Notes: generated by a model not told the origin, from the letters alone. A stretch of 49,478 nucleotides of DNA from Rhodospirillales bacterium (GCA_009694195.1 SHVQ01000020.1:1-49478); one strand, 5' to 3'. Counted from the first letter of the stretch, positions 25,969-35,069 are shown. Program-made: numbers and translations.

Positions 25969-26801
25969 GCGAAACTCTTCTGGAGGTCGAGGACCTGCAC
26001 GTCCACTTCGAGACTGCGACCCGGCGCGTGGACGCCGTGCGCGGCGTCTCCTTCCGCATGGGGCGCGAGAAGCTCGGCATCGTGGGCGAGTCCGGCTCGG
26101 GCAAGTCGGTGACGGGGCGCGCGATCATCGGCCAGGTGCCGGCGCCGGGGATCGTGACCGCAGGCCGTCTCGTGTTCGACGGTATCGACCTCCCCGGCCT
26201 TGGCAAGCGGGCCCGGCGGGCGCTCACCGGGCGGCGTATCGGCATGATCATGCAGGACCCGAAGTTCTCGTTGAACCCGGTGATGACGGTGGGCAGCCAG
26301 ATCGCCGAGGCCTACCAGGTCCATGCCCGCTCCTCCGGCTCCGAGGCCCGGGCGCGGACGTTGGAGATGCTGCGCACCGTCCGCATCCGCGAGCCCGAGC
26401 GCGTCTTCGATCTCTACCCCCACGAGGTCTCCGGCGGCATGGGCCAGCGCGTGATGATCGCGATGATGCTGATCCCGGAACCCGACCTTTTGATCGCCGA
26501 CGAGCCGACCTCGGCCCTCGATGTGACGGTGCAGACGCAAGTGCTCGCGATCATCGACGACCTGGTGACCCAGCGGGGCATGGGGCTGATCTTCATCAGC
26601 CACGATCTCAATCTGGTCGGCTCCTTCTGCGACCGGGTGCTCGTCATGTACGGCGGCCGGGTCATGGAAACCTGCCGCGCCGACGAGCTCGACCGCGCGC
26701 GGCACCCGTATACGCGGGGACTCCTCGCTGCATTGCCGCGGATCGAGGCACCGCCCGGCGATCTTCCCGTCCTCAATCGCGACCCTGCGTGGCTCGCATG
26801 A
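25965..26801 (+). CDS. ABC transporter ATPase, DppD type
   Basis: The 278-aa cytoplasmic ATPase carries Walker A GESGSGKS, the Q-loop MQDPKFSLNP, a degenerate signature SGGMGQRV in place of SGGQ, Walker B LLIADEPTSALD and the switch His in ISHD. The C-terminal HPYTRGLLAALP is typical of peptide-importer ATPases. It is about 50 residues shorter than DppD of E. coli and lacks the cysteine-rich C-terminal region that often binds an iron-sulfur cluster. Four-base overlaps join it to both neighbours. Confidence 0.93.
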   Translation: MSETLLEVEDLHVHFETATRRVDAVRGVSFRMGREKLGIVGESGSGKSVTGRAIIGQVPAPGIVTAGRLVFDGIDLPGLGKRARRALTGRRIGMIMQDPKFSLNPVMTVGSQIAEAYQVHARSSGSEARARTLEMLRTVRIREPERVFDLYPHEVSGGMGQRVMIAMMLIPEPDLLIADEPTSALDVTVQTQVLAIIDDLVTQRGMGLIFISHDLNLVGSFCDRVLVMYGGRVMETCRADELDRARHPYTRGLLAALPRIEAPPGDLPVLNRDPAWLA

Positions 26802-27580
26802 CCGAAGCGGCCATCGCGGTGAACGAACTCAGCGTCCGCTTCGGGTTGGCGACGGCGGTCGATAACGTCTCCTTCAGCGTCGCCTCAGGTGAAAGCTTCG
26901 GGCTCGTGGGCGAGTCGGGCTCCGGCAAGACGACCGTGCTCCGCGTGCTCGCCGGCCTCATCGGCCACTGGACCGGGCGGGCGCAAGTCGGCGGCCACGC
27001 GCTCGGGGCCAAGCGACCGAAGGCGCTCGCCCGCGTCGTGCAGCTCGTCTTCCAGGACCCCTATGCCTCGCTGCATCCGCTCCACACGGTCGACCGCGTC
27101 CTTTCCGAGGTCGCGACGATCCACGGCCTCGCGAATGCTCAAAAGCGGATCGTGGGCACCCTCCAAGCGGTCGGGCTCGGGCCCGAGTTCCGCTTCCGCT
27201 TTCCCCACCAGCTTTCCGGCGGCCAGCGCCAGCGCGTCGCCATCGCCCGCGCGCTGATCCTGGAGCCGTCGATTTTGTTGCTCGACGAGCCCACGTCGGC
27301 CCTCGATGTCTCGGTCCAGGCGGAGATCCTCAATCTCCTTCGCCGGCTCCGCGCCGAGCGTGGGCTCACGCTCTTGCTGGTGAGCCACAACCTCGCCGTG
27401 GTTGCCAATCTCTGCGACCGGGTGGCCGTCATGCGGCTCGGACGGCTGGTCGAGCAAGCGGACGTCGAGCGCTTGCGCACGTCGACGCCCGAACACGCGT
27501 ACACGCGCCAGCTCCTGGCCGCGAGCCGCGGCTACGACCGTGCCGCGGCGGAGATCGAGGAGCAGGCTTCCCCGGCGTAA
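26798..27580 (+). CDS. ABC transporter ATPase, DppF type
   Basis: The 260-aa second ATPase of the importer has Walker A GESGSGKT, the Q-loop FQDPYASLHP, signature LSGGQRQRV, Walker B LLLDEPTSALD and the switch HN in VSHN, where Asp is more usual. It pairs with the DppD-type ATPase to power the permeases. It is shorter than typical DppF (about 320 aa) at the C terminus. Its ATG overlaps the upstream stop. Confidence 0.93.
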   Translation: MTEAAIAVNELSVRFGLATAVDNVSFSVASGESFGLVGESGSGKTTVLRVLAGLIGHWTGRAQVGGHALGAKRPKALARVVQLVFQDPYASLHPLHTVDRVLSEVATIHGLANAQKRIVGTLQAVGLGPEFRFRFPHQLSGGQRQRVAIARALILEPSILLLDEPTSALDVSVQAEILNLLRRLRAERGLTLLLVSHNLAVVANLCDRVAVMRLGRLVEQADVERLRTSTPEHAYTRQLLAASRGYDRAAAEIEEQASPA

Positions 27581-27630
27581 AGCCGCGAACACCGGGTATA
27601 ATCGGCCGATCTTAAGATGGGGCGGCGTCG

Positions 27631-29019
27631 ATGACCCAGCTTGGACGTGAGATCGCAGCATTCGCGGCCGGACTGAACGCCGCGACGCTGCCGCGAAACG
27701 TTGTCGAAGGGCTTCGCGTTGCAGCGACCGACGGCTTGGCCGCGATGTTGAGCGGCGTGCCGGAGACGGTCACGCAGCGGATGGTCGCGTACGCGGCGAG
27801 CGACGGCCAGCGGGGCGAAGCGGCGATCGTCGGCTTTCCCGTGCGTGCGTCCCTCGCGGGGGCCGCGCTCGCGGACGGGACCATGGGGCATGCCTGCGAC
27901 TTCGACGATTCGAGCTGGTCCATGTGGGGGCACGCGACGGCGCCGGTGCTGGGGGCGATCCTGCCGATCGCCGAGCATCGCGACGTCTCGGGGCGCGATT
28001 TGCTCGCGGCGCTCGCCGTCGGGCTCGAAGTCGAAAAGATCCTCGGGCTTTGCGTCAATCCGAAACACTACAGCACCGGCTGGCACCCGACGGGGACGCT
28101 CGGCGTCTTCGGCGCCGCGGCGGCCGCCGCGAGGTGCCTGGGGCTCGACCGGAACGGCGTCCAAATGGCCGTTGGCATCGCGGCATCCATGTCGTCGGCC
28201 GTCCGCGTGAACTCAGGCACGATGACCAAGGCGCTCCACGTGGGCTTCGCGTCCCGGAACGGCGTCGAGGCGGCGCTGTTCGCCGGCGCGGGCGTCACCG
28301 CCAATCCGCAGGCGCTCGAAGGCCCGCGCGGGTTTCTCGCGACGTACGGCCTCGGCGCCCAGATCGACGATGGGCTCACGAAGCGGCTTGGCAATCCGTT
28401 CGAGGTCGTGGACCCCGGTCTTTCGCCCAAGCTCTATCCCTGCTGCAGCGATTTGCACGCCGCCGTCGACGCGGTTCTCGATTTCAGGGCCGAGCATCGC
28501 CTGAGGCCCGAGGACGTAAAACTCATCCGTTGCGGCACAACGCCGCTCGGCCGCCTCAACGCGCGGTACCGAAACCCGGAGACCCCGCTGCAGGCGAAAT
28601 TCAGCATGGAATACTGTCTCGCTTCGGCGCTCGCGCGCGGCCGTCTCGGCCTGCCGGAGTTCGACCCGCCCGCCATCGCCGAGGCGCCGGTGCGAAAGCT
28701 GATGGAGAGGATCCGGGTCGAGGTCCACCCGGATCTCTCCGGCGAGGACGGCGTCACGTTTTCTGCGCCCGCCATCGTAGAGATCGATTTGGCCGACGGC
28801 CGGACCTTGAAGAAAACCGTTTGGGAAATGCGCGGCCATCCGAAGAACCCGGTCCCCGCGAGCGCCATCGAGGAAAAATTCATCGCCTGCGCGGAGCGCG
28901 TGCTGGAACCGGATGCCGTCCGCAACGCCGCCACCATCCTCCGCGATCTGCATCGGGCCGACAGCGTGCGGCCGCTGATCCGCGAGCTCACCCGGCCGAA
29001 AGCCGCGCGGCAGAATTAG
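27631..29019 (+). CDS. MmgE/PrpD family protein
   Basis: The 462-aa protein belongs to the MmgE/PrpD fold, which includes 2-methylcitrate dehydratase, cis-aconitate decarboxylase and several uncharacterised enzymes. Visible family blocks are GHACDFDDSSWSMWGH near residue 90, HPTGTLGVFGAAAAAAR near 150, KALHVGFASRNGVEAALFA near 200 and YPCCSDLHAAVDAVLD near 270. It is not the canonical PrpD of the methylcitrate cycle as far as I can tell, since no prpB or prpC is nearby. It follows the peptide importer by 50 bases on the same strand, so it may act on an imported compound. Confidence 0.88.
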   Translation: MTQLGREIAAFAAGLNAATLPRNVVEGLRVAATDGLAAMLSGVPETVTQRMVAYAASDGQRGEAAIVGFPVRASLAGAALADGTMGHACDFDDSSWSMWGHATAPVLGAILPIAEHRDVSGRDLLAALAVGLEVEKILGLCVNPKHYSTGWHPTGTLGVFGAAAAAARCLGLDRNGVQMAVGIAASMSSAVRVNSGTMTKALHVGFASRNGVEAALFAGAGVTANPQALEGPRGFLATYGLGAQIDDGLTKRLGNPFEVVDPGLSPKLYPCCSDLHAAVDAVLDFRAEHRLRPEDVKLIRCGTTPLGRLNARYRNPETPLQAKFSMEYCLASALARGRLGLPEFDPPAIAEAPVRKLMERIRVEVHPDLSGEDGVTFSAPAIVEIDLADGRTLKKTVWEMRGHPKNPVPASAIEEKFIACAERVLEPDAVRNAATILRDLHRADSVRPLIRELTRPKAARQN

Positions 29020-29029
29020 GCGGCCGGCC

Positions 29030-29923
29030 TCACTTCTTCCAGGGATCGCGCGCCGGGTCGCCGATGTCCGTCACGCGCGGCTGAAGCTGGTTGTTCTCCC
29101 AGATGTGGAACGGCGGATCGATCTTGTAGTGATGGCGATAGAGCTTCTGGTACGTGCCGTCGGCCCAGAGGCGCTGCAGCCCCCAGTTCACCCAGTCCCT
29201 CCAGTTCGAGTCGTTCTGCGGCAGAACGATCGCGGACGGATCGGCGCGGTACGCACCGCCGACGACCAGCCCCTTCACCCGCTCGCCAAGCTTTTCCAGA
29301 AGGTCGCGCGCCGTGAAGCCGGGCGTCAGCGCGATCTCGAATCGCTTGTTGGCGAGCGAGGCCAACAGCTCCGGATATTCCTGGTAACGCACCATCTTGG
29401 AGGTGGGCGACTGCTCCGCCCAGATATTCGCCGCTTCGGCGCCCTGGATGACGCCGACCGTCTTATCGGTCTTCATGTAGTCCTTGGGGTCCTTGCTCAT
29501 CCCTTCGCGGACGACGATGACGTACTCATCCCAGATGTACGTGTAGGAGAAATCCACGACCTCGTCGCGCGGCTTGGTCGGCGCGGACGCGCCGAACTCG
29601 GCGTCGATCGCACCGCTCAGGATGAGCGGGATGCGCGATTGGGCGGTGGTCTGGACGAACTCGACAGGGACTCCGAGACGCTTCGCGAACTCGCGCGCGA
29701 TATCCGGGCCGAAGCCGATGTTCTTTCCGCTCGAGTCCACGTAGCCGTTCGGCGGGAAATCGAACCGCACGCCGGCCAGCAGCTTTCCGCGCTTCGCGAT
29801 TTGCTCCAGCTTCGACGGCGCCGGCTGGCATGTTTGAGCGAACGACGGCACGGCACCGAACAGGATCAGCGCCGCCACCACGCACGTCGCTCCGAGACGT
29901 CGCTTGATCGAAGACTTCCGCAT
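29030..29923 (-). CDS. Periplasmic amino-acid-type binding protein (SBP family 3), copy 1
   Basis: The 297-aa product has a signal peptide (cleavage near SFAQ, residue 30) and the family 3 receptor fold: LLAGVRFDFPPNGYVD at the start of lobe 1, the ligand-contacting APTKPRDEVVDFSYTY, and TVGVIQGAEAANIW at the hinge. No permease or ATPase gene is adjacent. It is about 55-60 percent identical by eye to the copy at 31923-32813, including a shared unusual C terminus ending DPWKK. It converges on the MmgE/PrpD gene with a 10-base gap. Confidence 0.88.
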   Translation of the reverse strand: MRKSSIKRRLGATCVVAALILFGAVPSFAQTCQPAPSKLEQIAKRGKLLAGVRFDFPPNGYVDSSGKNIGFGPDIAREFAKRLGVPVEFVQTTAQSRIPLILSGAIDAEFGASAPTKPRDEVVDFSYTYIWDEYVIVVREGMSKDPKDYMKTDKTVGVIQGAEAANIWAEQSPTSKMVRYQEYPELLASLANKRFEIALTPGFTARDLLEKLGERVKGLVVGGAYRADPSAIVLPQNDSNWRDWVNWGLQRLWADGTYQKLYRHHYKIDPPFHIWENNQLQPRVTDIGDPARDPWKK

Positions 29924-29953
29924 ATTGTCCTCCCCAATCGATGGTGTTCTCGT

Positions 29954-30880
29954 CTATCTGCGTTTCAGGCCGGAGAGCTTCACCCAGTCGGAGGTCGGCT
30001 CCCAGCCCAGCATCTCGCGCGCCTTCGTGCAATCGAAGGTGCTCGCGTGCGGGTTTTTCTCGTAGACCTCGGGCTTGCGGACGGGTGGGACCGTCCCGTA
30101 GATGCCCTTAAAAAAAGACAGCGTCGGCTCCGGCTCGTAGGTGTCGGCGGCGACGCCCTGAAAGATTTCGTGGGTCTTGAGCTTCGCTTCGAGGGCGAGA
30201 CGGTAGAGGCGCGCGAGGTCGCCGGGCTCCACGTAGGCGCGGACGATCCCCAGCCGCTCGCGGAAGGCTTCCGGGACTTTCTCCGCTTCCGCGCCGGTGA
30301 GCCGGTAAAGGCCGCGGTCTGGCGCCGAGACCCGTTTCGCCGTGTGGGCGACCAGCTCCGGAAAGAGCACGTAGCTCGGCCGGATGGTCACGACCTCCAT
30401 CGTGCCACGCCGCGCGAAGCTCTCGGCGGTGATCTCGTCCATGTACTTGCTGAGGCCGTAGGAATACCGGGGCCGCTGCGGGTGCGCCTCGTCCATCGGG
30501 AGATAGTGGGGCGGCATCTCCTTTTCCGCGATGTTGAGGCCGCAGACCGCGCTGCTGGAGGACGCGATCACTTTCTTCACGCCGTTTTCGAACGCCGCGT
30601 GCAGCACGTTCCAGGTGCCGAACGCGTTCACCCGGATGTAGTCCTCAGGCGGAACTTCCTTGTGGCCATCGATGGCGCCTACGTGGACGATCGCGTCGAA
30701 CCCCTTGAACGTCTTCATCAGCCCCGCGAGATCGCAGATGTCGCCGGTGATGTGGGGAAACGCAGGCGTCCCGGGTGCCACGTCGAACGTGGTCACGCGG
30801 GCGCGGTCCTTCAGTTCCTCGGCAATGAACCGGCCGAGGCGGCCGCTCCCGCCCGTCACCAGAATCTTCTCGAAGCGCAT
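29954..30880 (-). CDS. NAD-dependent epimerase/dehydratase (extended SDR)
   Basis: The 308-aa enzyme has the Rossmann motif VTGGSGRLG (residues 8-16), the YxxxK pair in YSYGLSKYMDE, and SSSSAVCG with the catalytic Ser/Thr position, as in UDP-sugar epimerases and uronate dehydrogenases. Its substrate is unknown; association with a 2-hydroxyacid dehydrogenase suggests a small sugar acid or lactone. The start at 30880 is chosen because the Rossmann motif follows immediately and GAGGACC lies upstream. It sits between the hydroxyacid dehydrogenase and SBP copy 1. Confidence 0.88.
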   Translation of the reverse strand: MRFEKILVTGGSGRLGRFIAEELKDRARVTTFDVAPGTPAFPHITGDICDLAGLMKTFKGFDAIVHVGAIDGHKEVPPEDYIRVNAFGTWNVLHAAFENGVKKVIASSSSAVCGLNIAEKEMPPHYLPMDEAHPQRPRYSYGLSKYMDEITAESFARRGTMEVVTIRPSYVLFPELVAHTAKRVSAPDRGLYRLTGAEAEKVPEAFRERLGIVRAYVEPGDLARLYRLALEAKLKTHEIFQGVAADTYEPEPTLSFFKGIYGTVPPVRKPEVYEKNPHASTFDCTKAREMLGWEPTSDWVKLSGLKRR

Positions 30881-30923
30881 GATCGTGTTGGTCCTCCTTG
30901 TTCGATAGCGATAGCGATCCCGC

Positions 30924-31907
30924 TCAATAGCCGCGGTTCGGGTCGACGACGTTGAACAGCGGGCGCCCGGCCAGCCAGTTCTCCAGGTTCCGGCAGAACA
31001 TCTCGCCGGCGTGGATCTTCCATTCCCGGACGTCGCTGATGCAGTGGGGCGTGACGAGAACGTTTTCCATCGTCCAGAACGGGCTTTCGGGCGGCAGCGG
31101 CTCCTTCTCGAAGACGTCGAGGGCGGCACCGCCCAGGTGTCCCGTCCGCAAGGCTTCCAACAGCGCAGACTCGTCGACGATGGGGCCGCGCGCGACGTTG
31201 ATGAAGAGCGCCCCCGGCTTCATCGCGCCGAACGCCCGGCGACCGAACAGCCCCCGCGTCTCCGGCGTGAGCGGACAAGCGACGACGACGACATCGCCCT
31301 TGGCGAGCGCGTCGTGCAGGCGGTCCATGCCGACAACCTCATCGAGGCCCTTCTCGGGCTTCGGATGGGCGCGGACGCCGACCGCACGCATACCAAGCGC
31401 GAACGCCTTCTCCGCCACCGCCCGGCCGATGTGCCCTAGGCCGACGACGACCACCGTTTTCCCGCGCACCGACTCGACGAAGCGGATGCGCCATTCCCGC
31501 GCGACCTGTTGGCGGAGATACGGAACGATCCGGCTCGCGAAGGCGAGGATCGCGCCGATGGTGAATTGGGCGATCGTGTCGGAGGTGAGCCCGGATGCGT
31601 TGGTCACCGTGAGCTTGCTCGGGTCCCACGGCGTCAAGTAATCGATCCCCGCGCCGCCGAGCTGGATCCAGCGCAGGCCGGCGTCGAATATGGCCTGGCG
31701 GGGGAACTGTTTCAGCCCGACGCGATAAACGAACGCGATCTCCGGCTTGAGGTCGCGGGCGATGCGCCGCACGTCCTCCTCGGTCTCGCCGCACGCGATG
31801 GCGAGGTCGGGAAACAGCGCGCGGACCGGCTGCAGGAATTCATCCGGCCCGATCGCCAGGACCATGAGGCGCACGCCCGCGCCGGCCTTACGTTCTTGCA
31901 GAGGCAT
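30924..31907 (-). CDS. D-isomer-specific 2-hydroxyacid dehydrogenase
   Basis: The 327-aa NAD(P)-dependent oxidoreductase has GLGHIG at residues 156-161 for dinucleotide binding, the substrate-binding Arg240 in NVARGPIVDE, Glu269 in DVFEKEP and the catalytic His288 in TPHCI. It would interconvert a 2-keto acid and a D-2-hydroxy acid in the cytoplasm. The first 14 residues are weakly conserved and Met15 is a possible start. It is flanked by an epimerase and a family 3 binding protein on the same strand, likely one operon of four genes starting at 32813. Confidence 0.9.
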   Translation of the reverse strand: MPLQERKAGAGVRLMVLAIGPDEFLQPVRALFPDLAIACGETEEDVRRIARDLKPEIAFVYRVGLKQFPRQAIFDAGLRWIQLGGAGIDYLTPWDPSKLTVTNASGLTSDTIAQFTIGAILAFASRIVPYLRQQVAREWRIRFVESVRGKTVVVVGLGHIGRAVAEKAFALGMRAVGVRAHPKPEKGLDEVVGMDRLHDALAKGDVVVVACPLTPETRGLFGRRAFGAMKPGALFINVARGPIVDESALLEALRTGHLGGAALDVFEKEPLPPESPFWTMENVLVTPHCISDVREWKIHAGEMFCRNLENWLAGRPLFNVVDPNRGY

Positions 31908-31922
31908 GCGTTCCGGCGGGTC

Positions 31923-32813
31923 TCACTTCTTCCACGGGTCGCGCTTGGGATCGCCGATTTCCATGACGCGCGGTTGAAGCTGCCCGTTCTCCCAGGGGTG
32001 GAACGGTGGATCGATCTTGAAGTGCTGCTTGTAGAGCGTCTGGAAGGTTCCGTCCGCCCACAGCCGCTGCAGTCCCCAATTGATGAAGTCGCGCCACTTG
32101 GAATCGTTCTCCGGCAACACGATCGCCGCCGGGTCGGACATGTAGGGTTGCCCGACGGTGATGCCCTTCGCCCGCGGCCCAAGACTTTCGATGAGCTCGA
32201 TCGCCGTAATCTCGGCCGTGAGGGCCATGTCGACGTGACCTTGCGCGAGCGCGATAAGGAGCTCCGGGTATTCCTGGTAGTACTTCATGTTCGCCTTGGG
32301 CGAGCGCTCTACCCAGAGCCGCGCGAAGTCGGCACCCTGAATCGCACCGATGCGCTTGTCCGTGTTGTAGTAGTCCTCGGGCTTCTTGCTCTGGCCTTCC
32401 GGCACGACGACCACGCTGCGGTCCCAGATGTAGCTCATCGAAAAGTCGACGACCTCGTCGCGCGGCTTGGTCGGCGCGGTCGAGCCGAACTCAACGTCGA
32501 TGTTGCCGTTCTGGATCAAGGGAATGCGGGTCGCGGCCTTGCTCTGCACGAACTCGATCTCGACGCCCATGCGCTTCGCGAACTCGCGCGCGATATCGAC
32601 GCCGAAGCCGACGTTCTTCCCGTCCTTGTCGACGTAGCCCGCGGGCGGAAAATCAAAGCGGACGCCGGCGAGGAGCTTGCCGCGTTGGAGAATCTGGTCG
32701 AGCCTGGATGTCGGCGGCTGCTGTTGGGCCTCGGACGGCGTCGGCGCAGCCGCGACAAACATGCACGCCCAGGCCAGCACGGCGGCACGACAGAACGCCT
32801 TCGATCTCGTCAT
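31923..32813 (-). CDS. Periplasmic amino-acid-type binding protein (SBP family 3), copy 2
   Basis: The 296-aa receptor has a signal peptide with cleavage around SEAQ, residues 27-30. LLAGVRFDFPPAGYVD and APTKPRDEVVDFSMSY match copy 1, and the C-terminal WENGQLQPRV...DPWKK region is nearly identical. It is the first gene of the minus-strand cluster. As with copy 1, no transporter membrane subunits are nearby, so it must share a permease encoded elsewhere or act as a sensor. Confidence 0.88.
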   Translation of the reverse strand: MTRSKAFCRAAVLAWACMFVAAAPTPSEAQQQPPTSRLDQILQRGKLLAGVRFDFPPAGYVDKDGKNVGFGVDIAREFAKRMGVEIEFVQSKAATRIPLIQNGNIDVEFGSTAPTKPRDEVVDFSMSYIWDRSVVVVPEGQSKKPEDYYNTDKRIGAIQGADFARLWVERSPKANMKYYQEYPELLIALAQGHVDMALTAEITAIELIESLGPRAKGITVGQPYMSDPAAIVLPENDSKWRDFINWGLQRLWADGTFQTLYKQHFKIDPPFHPWENGQLQPRVMEIGDPKRDPWKK

Positions 32814-32979
32814 GGAATGCCTCCCACTATGTTATGAGGCAAGTGTCCTGCGAACCGCCCTCCCGCACAAGCGCGCCGTTTCGGACGGTAGGCCCCCCTT
32901 GCGGAACGGAAAATGGCCGCTTACTTCCTTTTGGCTTGGAGAAGGTTCATACTCCCGGGCGAAACAGGAAGGTTATGTC

Positions 32980-33522
32980 ATGAAAAAATCCAAAACGATC
33001 CGCTTGGTGCTGCTCGGAACCACCAGCTTGGCGCTTGCCGCTTGCGACGAGACGCCGCCCAACGACGCCAAGTTCTTTTCGAGCGTCAGGGAGTGCACGG
33101 CCGTCCACAGCGAGGCGACCTGCAAGGAGCAGTTCAAGAAAAGCGAAGAGGCGTACGTCGCCGAAGCGCCGCGCTATACCAAAAAGGAAGAGTGCGAAGC
33201 CCAGTTCGGCCCCGGCAACTGCGAAACGCGTCAAGCCAGCCAAGCCGGCGGCGGCATGGGCAGCTTCTTCATGCCGATGATGATGGGCTACATGATGGGC
33301 AACATGATGGGCAACAGGATGGGCGGCAACGCCTTCAGCGGCCCCGTCTATCGCGGCCCCAACAACAGCGCCATGACGCAAGCCAGCGGCAAGATGTTCA
33401 ATGCCGGCACCTTCACCGGCACTGGCCGCGCCGCGCCTTTCCAGAAGAGCGCCCAGTTCAGCCCGGTGTCGCGCGGCGGCTTCGGAAGCACGGCCTCCTA
33501 TCACACGTCATCGGGCAGCTAA
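32980..33522 (+). CDS. YgiB-like (DUF1190 family) lipoprotein with a Met/Gly-rich segment
   Basis: The 180-aa product has a lipoprotein signal (LALAAC, lipidated Cys22) and then cysteine-bearing, charged segments (RECTAV, EATCKEQF, KKEECEAQFGPGNCE) that match the DUF1190/YgiB layout. A low-complexity stretch follows that is very rich in Met and Gly (FMPMMMGYMMGNMMG), then a Gly/Ser/Thr tail. It should be anchored to a membrane in the periplasm. AGGAAGG at 32966-32972 supports ATG 32980. The ATP-grasp gene starts three bases after its stop. Function is unknown in the family. Confidence 0.82.
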   Translation: MKKSKTIRLVLLGTTSLALAACDETPPNDAKFFSSVRECTAVHSEATCKEQFKKSEEAYVAEAPRYTKKEECEAQFGPGNCETRQASQAGGGMGSFFMPMMMGYMMGNMMGNRMGGNAFSGPVYRGPNNSAMTQASGKMFNAGTFTGTGRAAPFQKSAQFSPVSRGGFGSTASYHTSSGS

Positions 33523-33525
33523 GCC

Positions 33526-34656
33526 TTGCAGAGGCTGGCCACGACGCCGCGTCCGGACTGGCGCGAGCACGTCGAGCGCGACCTCGGTTTCGTCTTCCAC
33601 ACCATCGACGGCGCTCCCTATTGGGACGAGACCTGCTGCTATAGCTTCACGGCCGCGCAAGTGGATGAGCTCGAGGCCGCCACGGGCGAGCTCGAGCAGA
33701 TGGCGCTCGACCTCGTCGGCCGGGTGGTCGGCGCGGGCGAATCGGCCTACGAGCGCCTTCACATCCCGCCTCAGGCCTGGCCCGCCATCGACGGGAGCTG
33801 GAAGGCCGGCGAGAAGAACCTCTACGGCCGGTTCGATCTCCACTACGACGGCAAAGGCCCGCCGCGCCTCCTGGAATACAACGCCGACACCCCGACCGCG
33901 CTGTTCGAGGCCGCGGTCGTGCAGTGGGATTGGCTCGAAGCCCTGTGGCCCGGCCGCGACCAATTCAATTCCCTGCACGAAAGGCTGATCGAGGCCTGGA
34001 AACAGTTCGGTCTCGAAGGCACGCGGGTCTATTTCGCCGCCGTGAAGAACCACACGGAGGACGGCAGCACGGTCGAATACCTTCGCGACACGGCCGTGCA
34101 GGCCGGACTCGATACGGCGCGAATCGCCATGGAGGACCTCGGCTGGGACGGCCAGGGCTTCCTCGACCTCGACAACGGGCGGATCGAGACGCTGTTCAAG
34201 CTCTATCCGTGGGAGTGGATCGTCGGCGAGGAATTCGGCCAGCATCTCCTGTCGGGCGTGGCCCGCGTCATCGAGCCCGCGTGGAAAATGGTGCTCTCCA
34301 ACAAGGCGGCCCTCGCGCTATTATGGGAGATGGCGCCCGGGCACCCGAACCTGCTGCCGACGGCGCTCGAGCCGGGCGGCATCGAGGGCAAGGTCGTGCG
34401 GAAGCCGATCTTCGGCCGCGAGGGCGCCAACGTGCAGGTGATGGAGGCCAACCGCGTGATCGAGGAAACGCCCGGCGGTTACGGAGCCGAGGGCTTCGTC
34501 TACCAGGCCCACGCCCCCTTGCCGGAGCTCGACGGCAATTATCCGGTGATCGGCGCGTGGGTCGTGGCAAGCCAGCCGGCGGGCATCGGCATCCGCGAAG
34601 ACAAGACCGCCATCACCAGCAACACCAGTCGTTTCGTTCCCCATTTTTTTGAGTGA
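33526..34656 (+). CDS. Glutathionylspermidine synthase-like ATP-grasp ligase (YgiC/YjfC type)
   Basis: The 376-aa cytoplasmic enzyme matches the synthetase domain of glutathionylspermidine synthase: GAPYWDETCCYSF near residue 28, GRFDLHYDGKGPPRLLEYNADTPTAL (given here as one region near 103-128), and the late ATP-grasp block KPIFGREGANV. It lacks the amidase domain of bifunctional Gss. Stand-alone YgiC-type members are thought to form an amide bond on an unknown peptide or amine. The start is a TTG three bases after the upstream stop; homologous sequence begins at once, so no later start fits. Its stop overlaps the next gene. Confidence 0.85.
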   Translation: MQRLATTPRPDWREHVERDLGFVFHTIDGAPYWDETCCYSFTAAQVDELEAATGELEQMALDLVGRVVGAGESAYERLHIPPQAWPAIDGSWKAGEKNLYGRFDLHYDGKGPPRLLEYNADTPTALFEAAVVQWDWLEALWPGRDQFNSLHERLIEAWKQFGLEGTRVYFAAVKNHTEDGSTVEYLRDTAVQAGLDTARIAMEDLGWDGQGFLDLDNGRIETLFKLYPWEWIVGEEFGQHLLSGVARVIEPAWKMVLSNKAALALLWEMAPGHPNLLPTALEPGGIEGKVVRKPIFGREGANVQVMEANRVIEETPGGYGAEGFVYQAHAPLPELDGNYPVIGAWVVASQPAGIGIREDKTAITSNTSRFVPHFFE

Positions 34657-35069
34657 TCCCCATGGAACTCATGCAATCCCTGAAGGGAGTCGACGGCTTC
34701 CTGGTCTATTTCGCGACAGCCCTCATTGCCGAGGCGATTTTCGTGATCCTGTACATGGCGATGACGCCTTACCACGAGGCGGCGCAGATCAAGGCCGGCA
34801 ATACCGCCGCGGCGGTAACTTTGGGCGGGGCCGTGCTCGGCTTCACGCTCCCGCTCGTCAGCGCCATCGCCCATAACGTGTCGCTCCTCGGCACGGTGGC
34901 GTGGGCCGTGGTCGCGCTCGTGGTCCAGCTCGCGGTATTCCTGCTGGCGAACCTTTTCCTCCGCGGACTCTCGCGCCGCATCGAGGAGGGCAACCTCGCG
35001 GCCGGCATCACGGTCGCGGCGGCCTCGGTCGCCGTCGGCATGCTCAGCGCCGCCTCCATGACGGATTAG
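34653..35069 (+). CDS. DUF350-like (YjfL-type) membrane protein
   Basis: The 138-aa protein has four predicted transmembrane helices (about 15-35, 48-68, 76-98 and 110-133), with GNTAAAVTLGGAVLGFTLPL, the pattern of DUF350 proteins. The GTG at 34653 overlaps the upstream TGA; the ATG at 34662 is an alternative that removes three residues. DUF350 proteins are repeatedly found with YgiB- and YgiC-like genes (the E. coli yjf region is the known parallel), which supports a shared membrane-linked function. The reaction or cargo is unknown. Confidence 0.8.
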   Translation: MIPMELMQSLKGVDGFLVYFATALIAEAIFVILYMAMTPYHEAAQIKAGNTAAAVTLGGAVLGFTLPLVSAIAHNVSLLGTVAWAVVALVVQLAVFLLANLFLRGLSRRIEEGNLAAGITVAAASVAVGMLSAASMTD

